DNA from: Nematostella vectensis
Taxonomy: Eukaryota; Cnidaria; Anthozoa; Actiniaria; Edwardsiidae
DNA: 64,000 bases
Reading direction: 5' to 3'
Assembly (NCBI RefSeq): GCF_932526225.1
Contig: NC_064043.1
Coordinates: 2,377,501-2,441,500 of the forward strand
Below, piece after piece: positions 50,396 to 62,420 of this stretch. Each line of letters begins with the position of its first letter. Within the stretch, counting starts at the first letter, position 1. The notes beneath the pieces were generated by a model. It saw only the letters and a program-made list of their open reading frames with translations, had not been told where the DNA came from and did not search any database. A program made the translations under genes and the position numbers.

Positions 50396-51514
50396 CTAAA
50401 AACGAGTATCGTCAGAGCTAAATCTATCACGTGAAGTCTTGATTCCAGAGTCCGATCCAATGTTCGTATTTCCGTTTCTACGGCGACAACAGCACAAGGC
50501 GAAAAAACACTCGCGGAAGTCCGAGCTCATCCCGCACAGGATTATGGGATTCATGATATGTTTGACGTAATAGAGTAACATGGTGGAAATGTCGGCGAAG
50601 GCGAAAGCAACAGATCTCGTAAGAAATGGCGCGAATTCTGTTATGAGTAGGATAACCCCACGAGGGACATAACAGACGTGAAACACGGCCATCAGCACGA
50701 CCAAGGTCTTGACCAACCGTCGCTTTTTGTCCCGTCTTTGCCTTGCCACCCTACGCTGAGCCAGGGCCTCGTTGCCATGGCGATCGATGAAGTCTTTCTT
50801 GTCAAGCGTGTGGATGACGCATGCGTAACACACGACTTGGAGAATCAGTGGCAGCGCGATGAACATGATCACAAGATACAACGCGAAAAGGTAAAAGTGA
50901 TCTCTAGGAATGGCGGCGTAGCAAACATAGGTCTTCATTCTACGGGTGTAGGTGACGAAGAAGGCAAGAGGAAGACCAGTCCCGGCGTAACAACCCACCC
51001 AGATCAAACCTATGATGATGAGAACTTTGGACTTGCTGAGCTTGGGCTTGAACGGGTTGATGATCGCGCGGTACCTCTCTAACGCAATAACCACAAAAGT
51101 GTACACGGACACGGAGACTAGGGCGTCTTGCAGAGGCGCGAACACGTAACACAGCACCTCCCCGAAGATCCAGCCTCGAGTGTACTGCTCCACGACTCTA
51201 AGCGGCGACAGGATCAGAGTGACTATGAGGTCAGCGGCGCTGATGTTGGCGATCAGGTAGTTACAAGGCGTGCGCATGTCCCGCCAGCCAATCAGAATGA
51301 TGACGACTAAGAGATTTCCCGTCACTCCTAGCGCGCTAATGATGCTGAAGAATATGGTGGCGATAAGCTTGATGAGTTCTCTCGACAAAGGGCCACCGGT
51401 CGGCGAAGATGTATTGTTAGAAAAAACGGTCGAATTTATCTCGTCTGTAATGTTGGAAATATTGAACGCCATTCTACTTTCGCAAAGCCTGGTGTAGATT
51501 ATACCCTTCGTCAA
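50396..51514 (-). CDS. intronless class A (rhodopsin family) GPCR
   Basis: A single exon of 372 codons with seven hydrophobic segments. Class A signatures: GN in TM1 (GNLLVVIIL), LIANISAAD in TM2, Cys122 and Cys198 for the extracellular disulphide, ERY (146-148) at the end of TM3, Pro in TM5 (ALPLILQ), CYVP in TM6 (281-284) and NPIIL (322-326) for NPxxY in TM7, followed by a CCCRRR palmitoylation-like site. The N-terminus has several N-glycosylation sequons (NIS, NIT, NST, NNTS). The second Met (residue 15, at 51472) is the more natural start, because the sequons follow it directly. The layout is that of neuropeptide-type receptors; the ligand cannot be told. Intronless class A receptors are common in cnidarians. 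Confidence 0.93.
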   Translation of the reverse strand: MTKGIIYTRLCESRMAFNISNITDEINSTVFSNNTSSPTGGPLSRELIKLIATIFFSIISALGVTGNLLVVIILIGWRDMRTPCNYLIANISAADLIVTLILSPLRVVEQYTRGWIFGEVLCYVFAPLQDALVSVSVYTFVVIALERYRAIINPFKPKLSKSKVLIIIGLIWVGCYAGTGLPLAFFVTYTRRMKTYVCYAAIPRDHFYLFALYLVIMFIALPLILQVVCYACVIHTLDKKDFIDRHGNEALAQRRVARQRRDKKRRLVKTLVVLMAVFHVCYVPRGVILLITEFAPFLTRSVAFAFADISTMLLYYVKHIMNPIILCGMSSDFRECFFALCCCRRRNGNTNIGSDSGIKTSRDRFSSDDTRF

Positions 51515-54189
51515 TCGGCTTTGAGGCGTTCAAGTACTTTTACTTGAAATACCAATGTCTTGCGCGACTGTTATATTTGTTGAGGTTATCTTCTTTTTGT
51601 GATGTGGTTTCTAGTGCTTCTCTCAAACAGGATAGGATAACCATGCGAGAAAACTGGAATAATCAGTCGTCTCTTCTCACAGACCAAACAATCTTCCCCC
51701 AATATTCTTCTCAATTATTGTTTCCGTTTTGTCAACAATCTGTAACGATTGAAGCAGAACAAGTTGTTTTCTTCTTCGGTTCTATATTTATGCCAGAACT
51801 GACGACGTTATATGCGACTTCCTTGCCTAAGAGTTCCAGGCGATATAATCATAGCGTTCCCGGCGCTGATGCATTACGTTTTAACCCTACTGGTAGCTGT
51901 AATAAAAGCGGCAAGGGATAAGAAAAATATCCAATGCAAACTGTTTTACAAAATTAAGTACAAATTACCCGACCCTCTTGTGGTATAAGAGGCAACCAGT
52001 AACAGTACGCTATTTTCGTTGTTTCTCTTCTCAACTCTTGAAGTCTGATAATAGACGCACGGAGATGCTTTGAGTAGAAGTATACGTTTGTGTTTATTCA
52101 CGTTCTCGCAACCCTGGGTTAATTCAGCTAGAGAACAGTCATGTTTCAAAGTGCCGGAAACCTCTGTTTTTCTGATATGGGCACTGGTGCTATTATGAAC
52201 TTTCGATGTCAAACACATTGTTTATATACATCTGAAAGCGGAATTGCACCTGCGGGTAGGGGTTTGCTTGCCGTCGTCGTCCTTGGAAAATCCTTCCAGT
52301 TTGAAATAATTATCAAAAAAATGACTTCTGACAACCTAGCGGCTACGCAACAATAATTCTCGGCTAATTTCTTAAAAAGCAAAATTGTGAGCTCAGAGGC
52401 AAATGAGCGGTCTTTTTATCAAGTGTTTTAAATTAGCGGTTCCCTTTTTAAATTAAGGATTCGTATTGCTAATTTGTATTTGCTATTTCACAAAGACTGT
52501 TCAAAGATAATTTTTTTAGGAAGAGTCTTTGATTCACTGCAAATCATTATGTGTAACATTCATAATCAGTAAAAAACATCGAATCATAAACGTAGATTAG
52601 CCCCTCTCCCCTGGGTTAAGTCTGTGGTTAAATCATTAGTAGCTTTCCTAGAGTACTCGTGTAAAGTAAACAAAACAAAAACTGTTATTATAAGAGCCAG
52701 AAGAAAAATCCACAGAACAAAATGTATTTCCTCTATCTGAGAATCTGGAAATTTTATGTTTACACAAGTAGGACAACTATTGTTCCTTAAGCACTTGTGT
52801 AAATATAAAAAAAAGCAATTTCCTCACTTGACTAAATGGCTTTAAAAGAAAGAGCACAATGAGAACACTTTCGGTTCAAAACTGACTGACATAATGCTAA
52901 GTTGAATTATCTATGTAAGATACTTCACGACAAGCGCTTTGTGCCTTGGCTAAACTTCAGAACACTTGCTTGTTCGTTCTGAGAAATCGCTCTATTGTAA
53001 ACTCTGTGGATTGGTATTCTGAAGTTGCTACCGTGCCTTTTCGATTCTTCACATCCTTTAATTTGAAGGATAAAATACAAAAACGCAATTACAAGATGTT
53101 ACAGATTTTAGTAGTTCTTTTTTCAAATTCTTTTTTGCCACACAGTTGTTCTTTATCTACCTGTTTAATAACCTTTTTTTCTTAGTTTTTAGAGGATGTG
53201 TTATTACCAAAACTAGGCTTCAGAGTAATATTGCAAACAAAAGACAACAAAGGTGTAAAAATATCATAAGATATAGCGTTGTGGTCTGGTCTAGCAAGCG
53301 ACAATTTCATTAGCCTCTTGCCCCTTTTCATTTGCTATATGCCAATAAAGAGCAGGGTGTGAAAAAAGTATGAAGCATGTGGTTGGTGCAGGGGGGGGGG
53401 GAGGGTCCTTGCGAAGGTTGTATGGAGAAAAAGCTTTCTTCTGAATTCATTATGTATTTGAGTTTTTCTATCAACGAGAGAAACAATAAGAATACAACAA
53501 GAAACAAGAAGATGACAATACTAAGCTCGCAAACAATTACCTAAGTATACAGTATATCATTCAGTGGCGGGCCCAAGGAGAGGTGTTCGAGACAGTTTTT
53601 TATATACAGATATTAAAATATTAGTTAGCGTTTTGATATCACTTTGAACATTTGTTTGATTTGTAAATTATTAATATTTACTCGCATCAGTAGTTAAACC
53701 ATAACTGTGTCAACCAGTTCTATAAGTCAGTCCGAGTCGAAGAGAAACGTGTTTTTAGTGATTCAGAAAAAAAAGACGATTTACGTCGCGATCGCCGGGG
53801 TATTTACCCTTCAGGTACCACTTATTGTCTGATCGTGTTTTTATAGTATATTAGTCATTTAACCATCGATTTCGGATGTTTTTTAAGGTCATGTTAGGAA
53901 ATCTGTATTGCTATACTAGGGATGTTTTGAATGTACCACGAATTTTAGCGTTTATAGCATGATTTATGTAATCTTATTTCGGAATTTATTGACAATATAT
54001 AAAAGAAATAAACCCAAGGTGGATTGCCGGACTATGCGCTAAAATATCATTACTGATGCTGCGTAAAGACGCCCTGAACAAAATGAGAACGCCATTAAAA
54101 GTACTGAATAAAAAACAATGAAAAAAAATTCGGAGAACATGGCCAAGAATCGAACCTCGTCCAGATCAGGTAAAATTAGAAAAAATAGA
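51515..54189. other. intergenic, no gene seen
   Basis: AT-rich sequence upstream of the GPCR with only short chance frames. A GC-poor region with a G run at 53391-53401. Confidence 0.5.
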
Positions 54190-54480
54190 CCATACTTCCA
54201 GACAGTCTCTGAAACACCGTATGGCAGCATAAAGCTTTACGGCTAAGCTGGAGATTTCGGCCCCAACACCGCTATCTAGCGAACTGTACAACACAAAGGA
54301 ACCTGAGGTACCCGCGCATTAATGGGGAGGCAATAACCAGGATCCCAGGCCTGTCTTAGTCGGTTACGCCACACACAGCTCGCTGAGATGTAGACTGAAA
54401 GTTATCGGGGTCTTTTTACCTCTTGCGTCTCTTGGGAATGGGTGTGTTGCTATAGTAATGAAGTGATGTCGTCATCATGT
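54190..54480 (-). repeat. dispersed repeat, copy 2 (inverted partner of 6155-6425)
   Basis: Reverse complement of the block at 6155-6425, sharing GGCAATAACCAGGATCCCAG and the run from GCTTTACGGCTAAGCTGGAG on. Several indels separate the copies. Confidence 0.75.
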
Positions 54481-55119
54481 ACAACACATTACCACCTAGG
54501 TCTACATTGCTGCCTTTAGCGATTGTTCTTCTTTGTCCAGTCACGCACGTGTATATGACATTTTTTTGTGCTCGGAACTACAAAAGCAAGCTACATTGAA
54601 ATGCACGCAATCTTAGATGCTTTGTGTTCTTAAGTTTTAGAAAATACTGTGAATAACTCTCGTAAACTACTCTCCGAGAATTTCTTAGGGACATTTCAGA
54701 TTCTAGAGTTATAAATCATGCGATTTGAAGTGAAGAGTCTCTCACGCTGTAACGCCCGCACTTTGTATTTAAAAAGCGGACCCACTTTGTTATAAAATCT
54801 TGACGCACCCAAGGATTTTATCGTAGTATTTGCCAAGAAATAGTGTTACAGACAGCTTCGTCACTTTGTTGCTATTATTACAATAACGTTCACGTTACCA
54901 GATTTGAAATTCAATTCTAATTTCCTTTCAGAATCGCAAAATATGCCGATTTAGAAATAAAATCAAAATCAAAGAAAAACCTTTCACACTCAAGCTTCGA
55001 TAAGACGCGGAAATTCTACTTTATTATGTAGTGTGTCAAAGTGCGTTGGTACTTTCCCCATATAAAATTGACTTGTAAAGCTTATGGATGATAACAAACC
55101 CTTAAACTTAAATCTTCAA

Positions 55120-55187
55120 AAATCCTGGCTACGGGCCTGCCATCCTCAAGGACCAGGGCGATGTGGAGACCGGAGCAGAAAAAATTG

Positions 55188-55235
<48 letters not shown>

Positions 55236-55250
55236 ACAGAAACATTAAGA
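55120..55250. repeat. G-run-containing dispersed repeat
   Basis: A (GT)n run joined to about 28 Gs, then CACAGTACAGAAACATTAAG. The last words recur at 62375-62400 (CACAATACAGAAACATTAAG) and in part at 61060-61085, each time after a G-rich tract. The preceding CCTGGCTACGGGCCTGCC resembles words near 49570. Confidence 0.6.
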
Positions 55251-55801
55251 TACGGTTGTGCACCCATTATATGGCCGACCCTAAGAATGGACTGCTGCTA
55301 GATATACCACTGATGCAGCGTTTGCGTTTCTTTTGTCATATATTGTAAAGTGGAGTTTATATAATGAATATAACAACAAATTGAGATTCACATCACACGT
55401 GGATTAGCGACGTTTATTTAAAGGCTATTTAACGACTTTCTATGTATATACAAGTACATTAAAGATTGACAAAAGACATTAAAGATTGCATTAAATTCCA
55501 AGGGGATTACAGCACCAAGAACTATACCATCAAGAAATTAGTTTTTAGAAGACAAATACTCAAATAACTAGATATGGTTTATATCTTCTCAAGCATGCAA
55601 AGTGCAAAATGATTCTTAGTATAAATAGTACATTTAGGGTTAAAGATTAAGGCTTTAGGGTTATGGATATTCATTTAAAAGAAACCCTATTCAGTCAAAC
55701 AAAAACACTCATGCAGGTACCAAGGATGTCTCCGATGACATTAGCACAAACATGGGTACTCTAAACTATCATACAGGTACAAGAATGTCTTCGATTATAG
55801 A

Positions 55802-58127
55802 TTAACACACACAACCGTAAAACTCCAGTCTCATGGCGATTTGGTTAACCCAGGCTCTTGGCTTGATCTTGAGGAAGCGAGCCCGAACAGCGGGGATCAG
55901 GGCATGTGACCAGCGAAGAATCGTCGCTGTTTGCCGGAAACACCTAAAAATTCAAGGGTTAGAAACGCTAGTTAATTTCTCCCTCATCTCTTTCTCTTCC
56001 TCTCTCGTCGGCTGGTTTTAGCAGGCAATTGCGATATTTTCGATTGAATAACCTGTAGTGTATTGGGAAGTCAGGTTGAAGATAATAATCCAATAAAAGA
56101 GACAGTATGTAACACTGTTAAACTTTAACTCTGGAACGTAAACATGGCCGAACTCAAAAGCACATGCTCGCCATCTCCTAACTGCGCATGAGCAGTCGGA
56201 GAGGCTACTGCGCATGACAATAGCAATCTGAATATATAACATAACCCTGACTTAAAAAAAAGTGTGGCAAAAAGGTGTAAAATCAAAGTGTTACAGTTAG
56301 TGTCTCCTTGAATATCTACTAGGTGTCTTCCAGCCCGACCCAAGCACTGGAAGCCCTGTTATTGCACCAAACTTTCTGCCAATCAAACTTTCTGTCAAAC
56401 CTCTTACGATGTTCAAGTGATAGGTCTCTCGTGATTGTCCTTAATTTGGTAATCAGACACGCCAATCAAAATGATCATTCGTTTTGTTTTAGGCGCCATT
56501 CCTTAGGGATCAATGACCCTTTTGTTATTTTTTAGGGCTATAAATTGCTTTTCACTACACCCATTTTTGCTATCCCTTATATATTAGCATCCATTTGCTC
56601 GACGAGCATGTCAGTCAGTGAAAAATATTTTGTTTTAGATGATGTTTTTAAAATATTTTGTTTCATATTATTTTCCAAAAGTGAGGGTTCTTCAACCGGC
56701 CAGAGTAGACAGACCTTTGCAACCCCGCCGCTCCTATACTCTGACCAGCTTGCTTCATCCATGGTGTAATCGATGGTGTAGCTCTTGGCAAACCAACGTT
56801 TTCTTCCCAATCCTTTAGATGCCACCTTCCGGACAATCATGCACTCTTGGAAATCGACACTGATCCATTGTGATGTATTCGTGTATTTCGCAATCCAGGC
56901 ACCCCAGTCTACATTAACTGTTTCCACGTGGTGAAGCCTTCCAGACTTTGCCATTGCGTTCACGTAAGTCAGTGATTCGGCGATCTTGTATGCCGAGGGC
57001 TGCACTGCATTCTGGGAAATAATTATATATACGAGCGGACCCGTAAGGTAATGATGCGCTATACACTTTTTGTGTCATAAAGGCACGCTGAGCCTGAGAT
57101 TTCACCAAAAAAATATGTCGAGGCTCAGATAGCAAAATATGGTTTTATCAGAGTGATGCGTTCTGAAATGTAAAATTAAATTGTGTTCATATTGAGGATT
57201 TATCATTTGTGTAATTCTGATTTTAATACTTTATTGGTATCATATTCCTATATGCACTAGGTGGTGGTCTTTCTCTTGTAAAAAACGGGAAAATAATTTG
57301 AAAACTAGTCGATCGTTGAGCATCTCATATGTGTTATTCGGTTGCACGCCATGCAGGACTTCTAAGTAAGAACCTTATCTTTCTCACGTACTACACGCGT
57401 ATCCTTTGCCATTAGCCGTCACCACACACGTGGTATTCGTGCTGCAGTATGCATCACTGCATGTGGTCAGCGGCTTGACGACAGCGTAGTAAGCGCCTGG
57501 GTAAGGCGTCAAGTCATGTGGGTAGGACAAGTGGGAGTCTGAGTTCAGCTCGCAGCTCGATCTATTAAGAACAGTTTTGTAAAATCTAATTTTGTAAAGT
57601 TTAATTGATCAGTGGAACGAATCATGCGAGTAATTCATAATTGATAACCCTACAGTCCGTGTGAATTACCTATCCCCCGGTGAGTGAGATTTTTAAGCCC
57701 GTAACATCAGTGCCTATTTTTGAAATAAAAACGTTTAGGTATACAGCAGTTAATTCCTACTATTGTTATTTGTGACTGGGGGAGTGGGGGATAGGATATC
57801 AAAATCGGTGGCCATGGTAACAAGAGGCTTCACACCGATATGCTGCTAGCAGGCTAGAGGGCGAGATAATGAGCTAGAGGGTTAGATTTCGCCTAGAGAC
57901 AAAGATTTGTAAACTTACAATTTGAAATTGATGGTCCAACAGGCGCTGTCTTTCGTACAGGCTTCGAAACAAAATAGTATCGTTTCCGTGCTAACAGTTC
58001 TGATCACGTGACCTTGTAAGATGTAGTTTCTTACATCATATAGGGCAGGCGAATTGCAATCATCCTGAGCATTGAGATGTTGCCATAGCAACATAATGGC
58101 AGATAAGATGCATAGAAGAGTCTTCAT
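55802..58127 (-). pseudogene. secreted apple-like/EGF/F5-8C (discoidin) protein gene with apparent frameshifts
   Basis: Four minus-strand exons: 57919-58127, 57392-57561, 56715-57011 and 55802-55943. The first starts MKTLLCILSAIMLLWQHLNA, a signal peptide, followed by an apple/PAN-like cysteine module (YILQGHVI..ETILFCFEACTKDSACWTINF). The second holds a short EGF-like piece (CSDAYCSTNTTCVV). The third and fourth encode an F5/8 type C domain: CSAALGIQDRRITD, SGRLHH, GAWIAKYTN, QWISVDFQ, KSYTIDYTMD, then VFPANSDDSSLV and ARFLKIKPRAWVNQIAMRLEFYGC. The domain start (CSAALGIQDRR) and the rest of exon 3 are in different frames, and so are VFPANSDDSSLV and the C-terminal part of exon 4. Two frameshifts in one domain suggest a decaying gene. 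Assembly errors or unusual splicing are the alternatives. Confidence 0.65.
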
Positions 58128-58530
58128 TATAGCCGACCTGTGCAAGAAAATCATATAGTGGTTCTACACATCTTTTATTTATGAATTTACATCAAACTTA
58201 GGGCGTTAGCAATCATCACGCTTACTCAAGCTGGCTACGTTCAAGGCTCTAAGGAATAAACTTGTAAGCAGAAATTTTCTGAGAAGTAAAGAAGGCGAAA
58301 GCTAGAGCAAGGAAAAAGGGAAGACTTGAATAAACCTTCTTTCTAATGAGGAAAAAGTTTATTTCGAAAGTTTCTGAGACTGTGTTAGCACGTGCAGCAT
58401 ATCGCTCCATCCTATATATTGTGCATATTCATAATTTGTTTGTCGAAAGCAAAATATTCTGCTTTTCACCCATGGCCAGCCCTAAGAATGGACTGTTGCT
58501 AGATTTTATCACTAATGTAGCGTTTGTGTT

Positions 58531-58635
58531 ACCCTGGTTCCAGAGCCTCGAGCGTCTCTTTACTTCGTGGTCAGCGACGTCTCAACCTCGCTGGCCACTA
58601 AATAGAGAGACGCCCGAGGTTCTGGAACCAGGGTA
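58531..58635. mobile_element. 105-bp palindromic MITE with 10-bp target duplication
   Basis: Ends ACCCTGGTTCCAGAGCCTCG and, inverted, ACCCTGGTTCCAGAACCTCG pair over more than 30 bp. CGTTTGTGTT flanks it on both sides (58521-58530, 58636-58645). Confidence 0.88.
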
Positions 58636-58645
58636 CGTTTGTGTT

Positions 58646-59510
58646 TGTTTTGTCGAATATTGTAAAGTGTAGTGTGCTAGTAATTTGGGACCTCGAGTCC
58701 GTAAATTATTGATCATGGCTAGATTATTCACTTAATCATACTTTTTTGTTTATTATTATCTAAAAAGAAACAAAATAAGAAATAAAATAACGAAAAGAAA
58801 ACACAAAATCACGAGCGCTACCCTTTAATAGCTTGAATACCGTTAGAACGATTTGTGACCCTAGGTTAAATAATTGACACCGATAATTAGTAGAACAGGT
58901 TCCACTTACTAGATATTCTTATCAAAAATAGGATAAATGAAATAAATTTGGTATAGTCATTTCAAAGGTCGACTCACCTCACCTCTCGTCCATATGACAT
59001 TTTCAACCTTGCCGGGCCGGGCCCGTGGGACAGAAAAAGACAAGCGTATAGCCCGGAAGGAATTATGGATTTTTTGGATCCTATTCTGATTGAGTTATCG
59101 ATGTGATCCTGTCATTCAGTGCTTAGTGGATAATATATTATTAATTTAATTTTCTGATTGTTAAAATTGAAAGCAGCGCTTGTTTTTTCTACTTTTGTCC
59201 ATGACGGATTCAAGTTTCTTATTCATTGGTTCAAATTGCACCATATGCAGCTAGCAAACTGTAGTTTTGTTTTGGACATTTTCACGTTTTATATGCTAAG
59301 TACTAGGACTATCACGTTAATGACCCGTTGACATAAGGTACCATTTTAACTAATAATAAATGCATAAGGCAAAGCCCGGCAAGACACGGGAGTCTTTGAA
59401 TCATTGAATGACCATGGAAACACAAATGTGAGTAGAATAAAGTTAAATTTACCTTAGACTGTGTGTTTATTTTAGCGACTTATCATGTATTTGTATTTCT
59501 TTTCAGTTCG
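58646..59510. other. intergenic, no gene seen
   Basis: AT-rich, with no frame or repeat recognised. Confidence 0.5.
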
Positions 59511-60691
59511 CAGTGACGGATCCAGGGGTGGTGACGGGGGTGACATGTCACCCCCCTTTTGGGCGAAAAAAGCGTTTAAACATAAAAAGATAAATCATTG
59601 CAAATTGTTATAGCCGAATTGGATTTATCGCGATGCTATTCACTGGACGAAAACCAGACAATGTTCGTGACAGAAAGCCAGGACACTGCACTAGACGAAA
59701 CAAGGCATGCATTTTGAATCAGAATGTTCTGACTGGCGGAACAGAAAAGCACTTTTCAACATTTTTTAACCCTTAAAGATAGCACATTGGGTGTGATCGA
59801 AGCAATTTCTAATCCTAAGCTCTAAAATCACTGTGAGACCCCCTAATAGATAGCAAAAGCGTAAGAATTTATAGCAGTTGGCTGAACTGAATGCCCTAAA
59901 AGATGTGGCGATCACCATATCGTCTACTTTTATGGAGAGCCCTTCCCCCTACCACTTGCTTGACGGAGCGCAACCGGAAAATTCATGCTATCACATAGTA
60001 GAGTGGATTAGCAAACTGAAGCTGCGAGGAGCTTATCAACATGCGTTACTGGCAACAGCGATACAAGAATTCCTGGCAAAAAATGAGATTAACCAACTGC
60101 CGCGGGCATAGGCATATGAGTTCATAAATGGGCTCGAAGAAGGTTATGTGGGAATAGCTAAGTCAGAACCAGACGCCGATTATCAAGGATGCTACCTTCA
60201 TTCACTGAATATAGTCGTTTGCTACCGCCTGCATTAGCTTTCCAAGTTTTTTGACAACTCGCCGGCGCAGAAATCCTTTAAAATTGTGTTGTGATTGATG
60301 CACTTGCACCTGAAAATAGAAAGTGCAAACTGGAAGATTTTTTGCAAAATTTGCTGGGTTGCACGATAGGATACGTAATAGTGTCGAGCGACAGAATGTA
60401 GGTCTGTAGGCGTTTTATTGCAGCGCAACCATGGCGGATGGCGTTATCTTCTTCTAAGTGGTCCCCCAGTAGAGTCCGTAGTAAGAGGAGCTGTTATGCT
60501 TTTGGTTCTCTACTAATTCAGAACTTCAATAAGTTACGTGATTTTCACAAACAGGGAAAATAAATGTATTCTCGAAATTTTATAGAAGATTTTGTAACAT
60601 GAAATATATATTCCTTAAAATCTGAAAAAAAAAATTGAGACAGCCTGTCAAAAAAGACACCCCCTCTTTCTAAATCCTAGATCCGCCACTG
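59511..60691. mobile_element. 1.2-kb TIR element (hAT-like ends)
   Basis: The left end CAGTGACGGATCCAGG and the inverted right end CAGTGGCGGATCTAGG match, each next to a C- or G-rich stretch. GTTCG stands on both outer sides. CAGTGGCGGATC-type termini are common among non-autonomous hAT-like elements, whose usual target duplication is 8 bp; only 5 bp match here. No transposase was recognised. Confidence 0.65.
59875..60238 (+). pseudogene. broken coding fragment inside the TIR element
   Basis: A single frame of about 120 codons reads LAELNALKDVAITISSTFME, then HIVEWISKLKLRGAYQHALL, an in-frame TAG at 60109-60111, then AYEFINGLEEGYVGIAKSEP and a final stop near 60236. The text continues protein-like on both sides of the stop, so this is one decayed reading frame. 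Family not recognised; it may be a captured host gene piece or a relic of the element's own protein. Confidence 0.4.
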
Positions 60692-61009
60692 GTTCGACTA
60701 TTTTTCATATTAAAGTACGAAAAATCCAGTACGGTCTTTGCAAAATAAATAATTGATTTAAATTTTCAATTGTCGAAACAAGTGTTAGCACCTGCACCAT
60801 ATCGCTTCATGCTATATATTATGCATTCATAATTTGTTTGTCAAAAGAAAAAAATATACTGTTCTGCAGCCAGGCAGTTGATATACTGTTGATATATTTT
60901 ATCACCAATGTACCGTTTGTAATCAGTGGACAGTCCCGGCAATTCTACTTTTTAATTAAAATACCAAAATGCTTCGTCAAAAGTGTGTATCGACTTTTCA
61001 CCTTCGGGC

Positions 61010-61085
61010 CAGGGTCGTAGCAGGCCTCGAAATATTTTTTTTTTTTTGGGGGGGGAGGGGGAACTTGACCGAAACATTAGGAAAA
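61010..61085. repeat. G-run dispersed repeat, second copy
   Basis: CAGGGTCGTAGCAGGCCTCG, AAATATTTT, a G run and CCGAAACATTAGGAAAATGT parallel the copy at 62345-62420 (CAGGGCCGCAGCAGGCCTCG, AAATATT, CAGAAACATTAAGAAAATAT). Confidence 0.7.
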
Positions 61086-61221
61086 TGTAAAGGTAATACA
61101 TATAGGCCGCACATTTGGGAGAATGATGACGAGTGGGTACATACGAAGCACATATAGATACATCTGAGTCAAATTATCAGACTCGCTCCAACGGCTCAAT
61201 CCTGCAGGTCATGCAAAACGT

Positions 61222-61315
61222 TAATCCAGACCTGTGACTCTCTTCGCGCTCTACATTCTGGCTCGCGTGAAATAGCCAGAATGTCGAGCGCGAAGAGAGT
61301 CCCAGGTCTGGACTA
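61222..61315. mobile_element. 94-bp palindromic MITE with 9-bp target duplication
   Basis: TCCAGACCTGTGACTCTCTT and, inverted, TCCAGACCTGGGACTCTCTT start arms of about 37 bp. GCAAAACGT flanks the element on both sides (61213-61221, 61316-61324). Confidence 0.88.
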
Positions 61316-61376
61316 GCAAAACGTCGGAATGATACTGTCAGAATGAGAAATCCAGTACGCCATTATGCACCCCCTA

Positions 61377-62206
61377 TAAGGGAGCGGTCATTTATTACTG
61401 AGGGGGGAGGGCAAATATGTAGGGGGGGCTTTTTGGGGGGGGCTATCATAAGAGGGGGGGTCACATTTTGGGGGCTATCATAAGAGGGGGGGTCACATTT
61501 TGGGGGCTATCATAAGAGGGGGGTCACATTTTGGGGGCTATCATAAGAGGGGGGGTCACATTTTTTGGGCGCCGAATTTAAGTCTGGTTTTAATATAATA
61601 CTGAGCAAGAGAGTCATCGTTCAAATTTAAATTTTACTCAGTTCACAATGTTTCCTACTATTGTATACCTAGTTCCATATTGTTCAGGTTCCAATCCTGT
61701 CTTTATATAAATAAATTTTGAGGATCCCCCTCATGGTTGACAGACACTGCCCGTTCTGATCAGTTGAACAAAACGAATACTTTAAAATGTTGCGAAACCT
61801 AGAATGTCTTTGTTAATGTCTTCGACGACGTAGTCATTATCTAGCGACACCGGTATTTGTTGTATTCGTCTGTGCCATGTGAAGATTCGTACTTAAATTA
61901 AATAGGACAAAATTGCCATGCTAGCTGATCTATATTTTAGTTAAGCTTACATTAAGTTACAAAAACGTAGGAAGAAACCACCGGACAGCCTCTATCTGCT
62001 GGTGTGCGTCGGACCTTGTGGTCTGCGTCGACAGTTGATTAATTAATAAAACCTTTAAAAGAAAAAGTCGACAACAACGCAGATTTATGCAAATTTTGCT
62101 TGGATTTGAGGGGGGGGGGGCAAAATTTGTGAGCCCAGGGTTTTGCAAAATTGACGGCCCACCCCCCCCCCCCATCCCAACACCAGTAATTAATAACCGC
62201 TCCATT
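61377..62206. mobile_element. non-autonomous TIR element, copy 2
   Basis: Termini AGGGAGCGGTCATTTATTAC and, inverted, GGAGCGGTTATTAATTAC match those of the element at 10071-10646, and the interiors align in reverse complement. G/C runs lie inside both ends. Near the left end there are four tandem copies of GGGGGCTATCATAAGAGGGG plus GGTCACATTTT (about 61435-61565). Confidence 0.8.
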
Positions 62207-62344
62207 ATGGATACAAGCTACACTGCGATCAAAATGAAAAGCTTTCCAATGCTTGGGTGCACATTTTATGCTTTTAACGATGGCTGTAGTTCAAAAATTG
62301 TCAAGTTGTTTTCTATGCAAAAAAAAAAAAAAAAAACAGTTGTA

Positions 62345-62420
62345 ACAGGGCCGCAGCAGGCCTCGAAATATTAGAGGGGGCACAATACAGAAACATTAAG
62401 AAAATATTGGGGGGGGGGGG
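62345..62420. repeat. G-run dispersed repeat, third copy
   Basis: GGGCCGCAGCAGGCCTCGAA then CACAATACAGAAACATTAAG, ending in a G run. Related to 61010-61085 and, in its second half, to 55120-55250. Confidence 0.7.

Noticed and set aside
50678-51082. 134-codon plus-strand frame
   Set aside because: Antisense shadow of the GPCR.
57382-57388. GTGAGA donor for exon 2 of the F5/8C gene
   Set aside because: Its phase does not fit the domain start; the nearby GTACGT donor gives the expected C-S-x-A-L-G start. Neither choice removes the later frameshifts.
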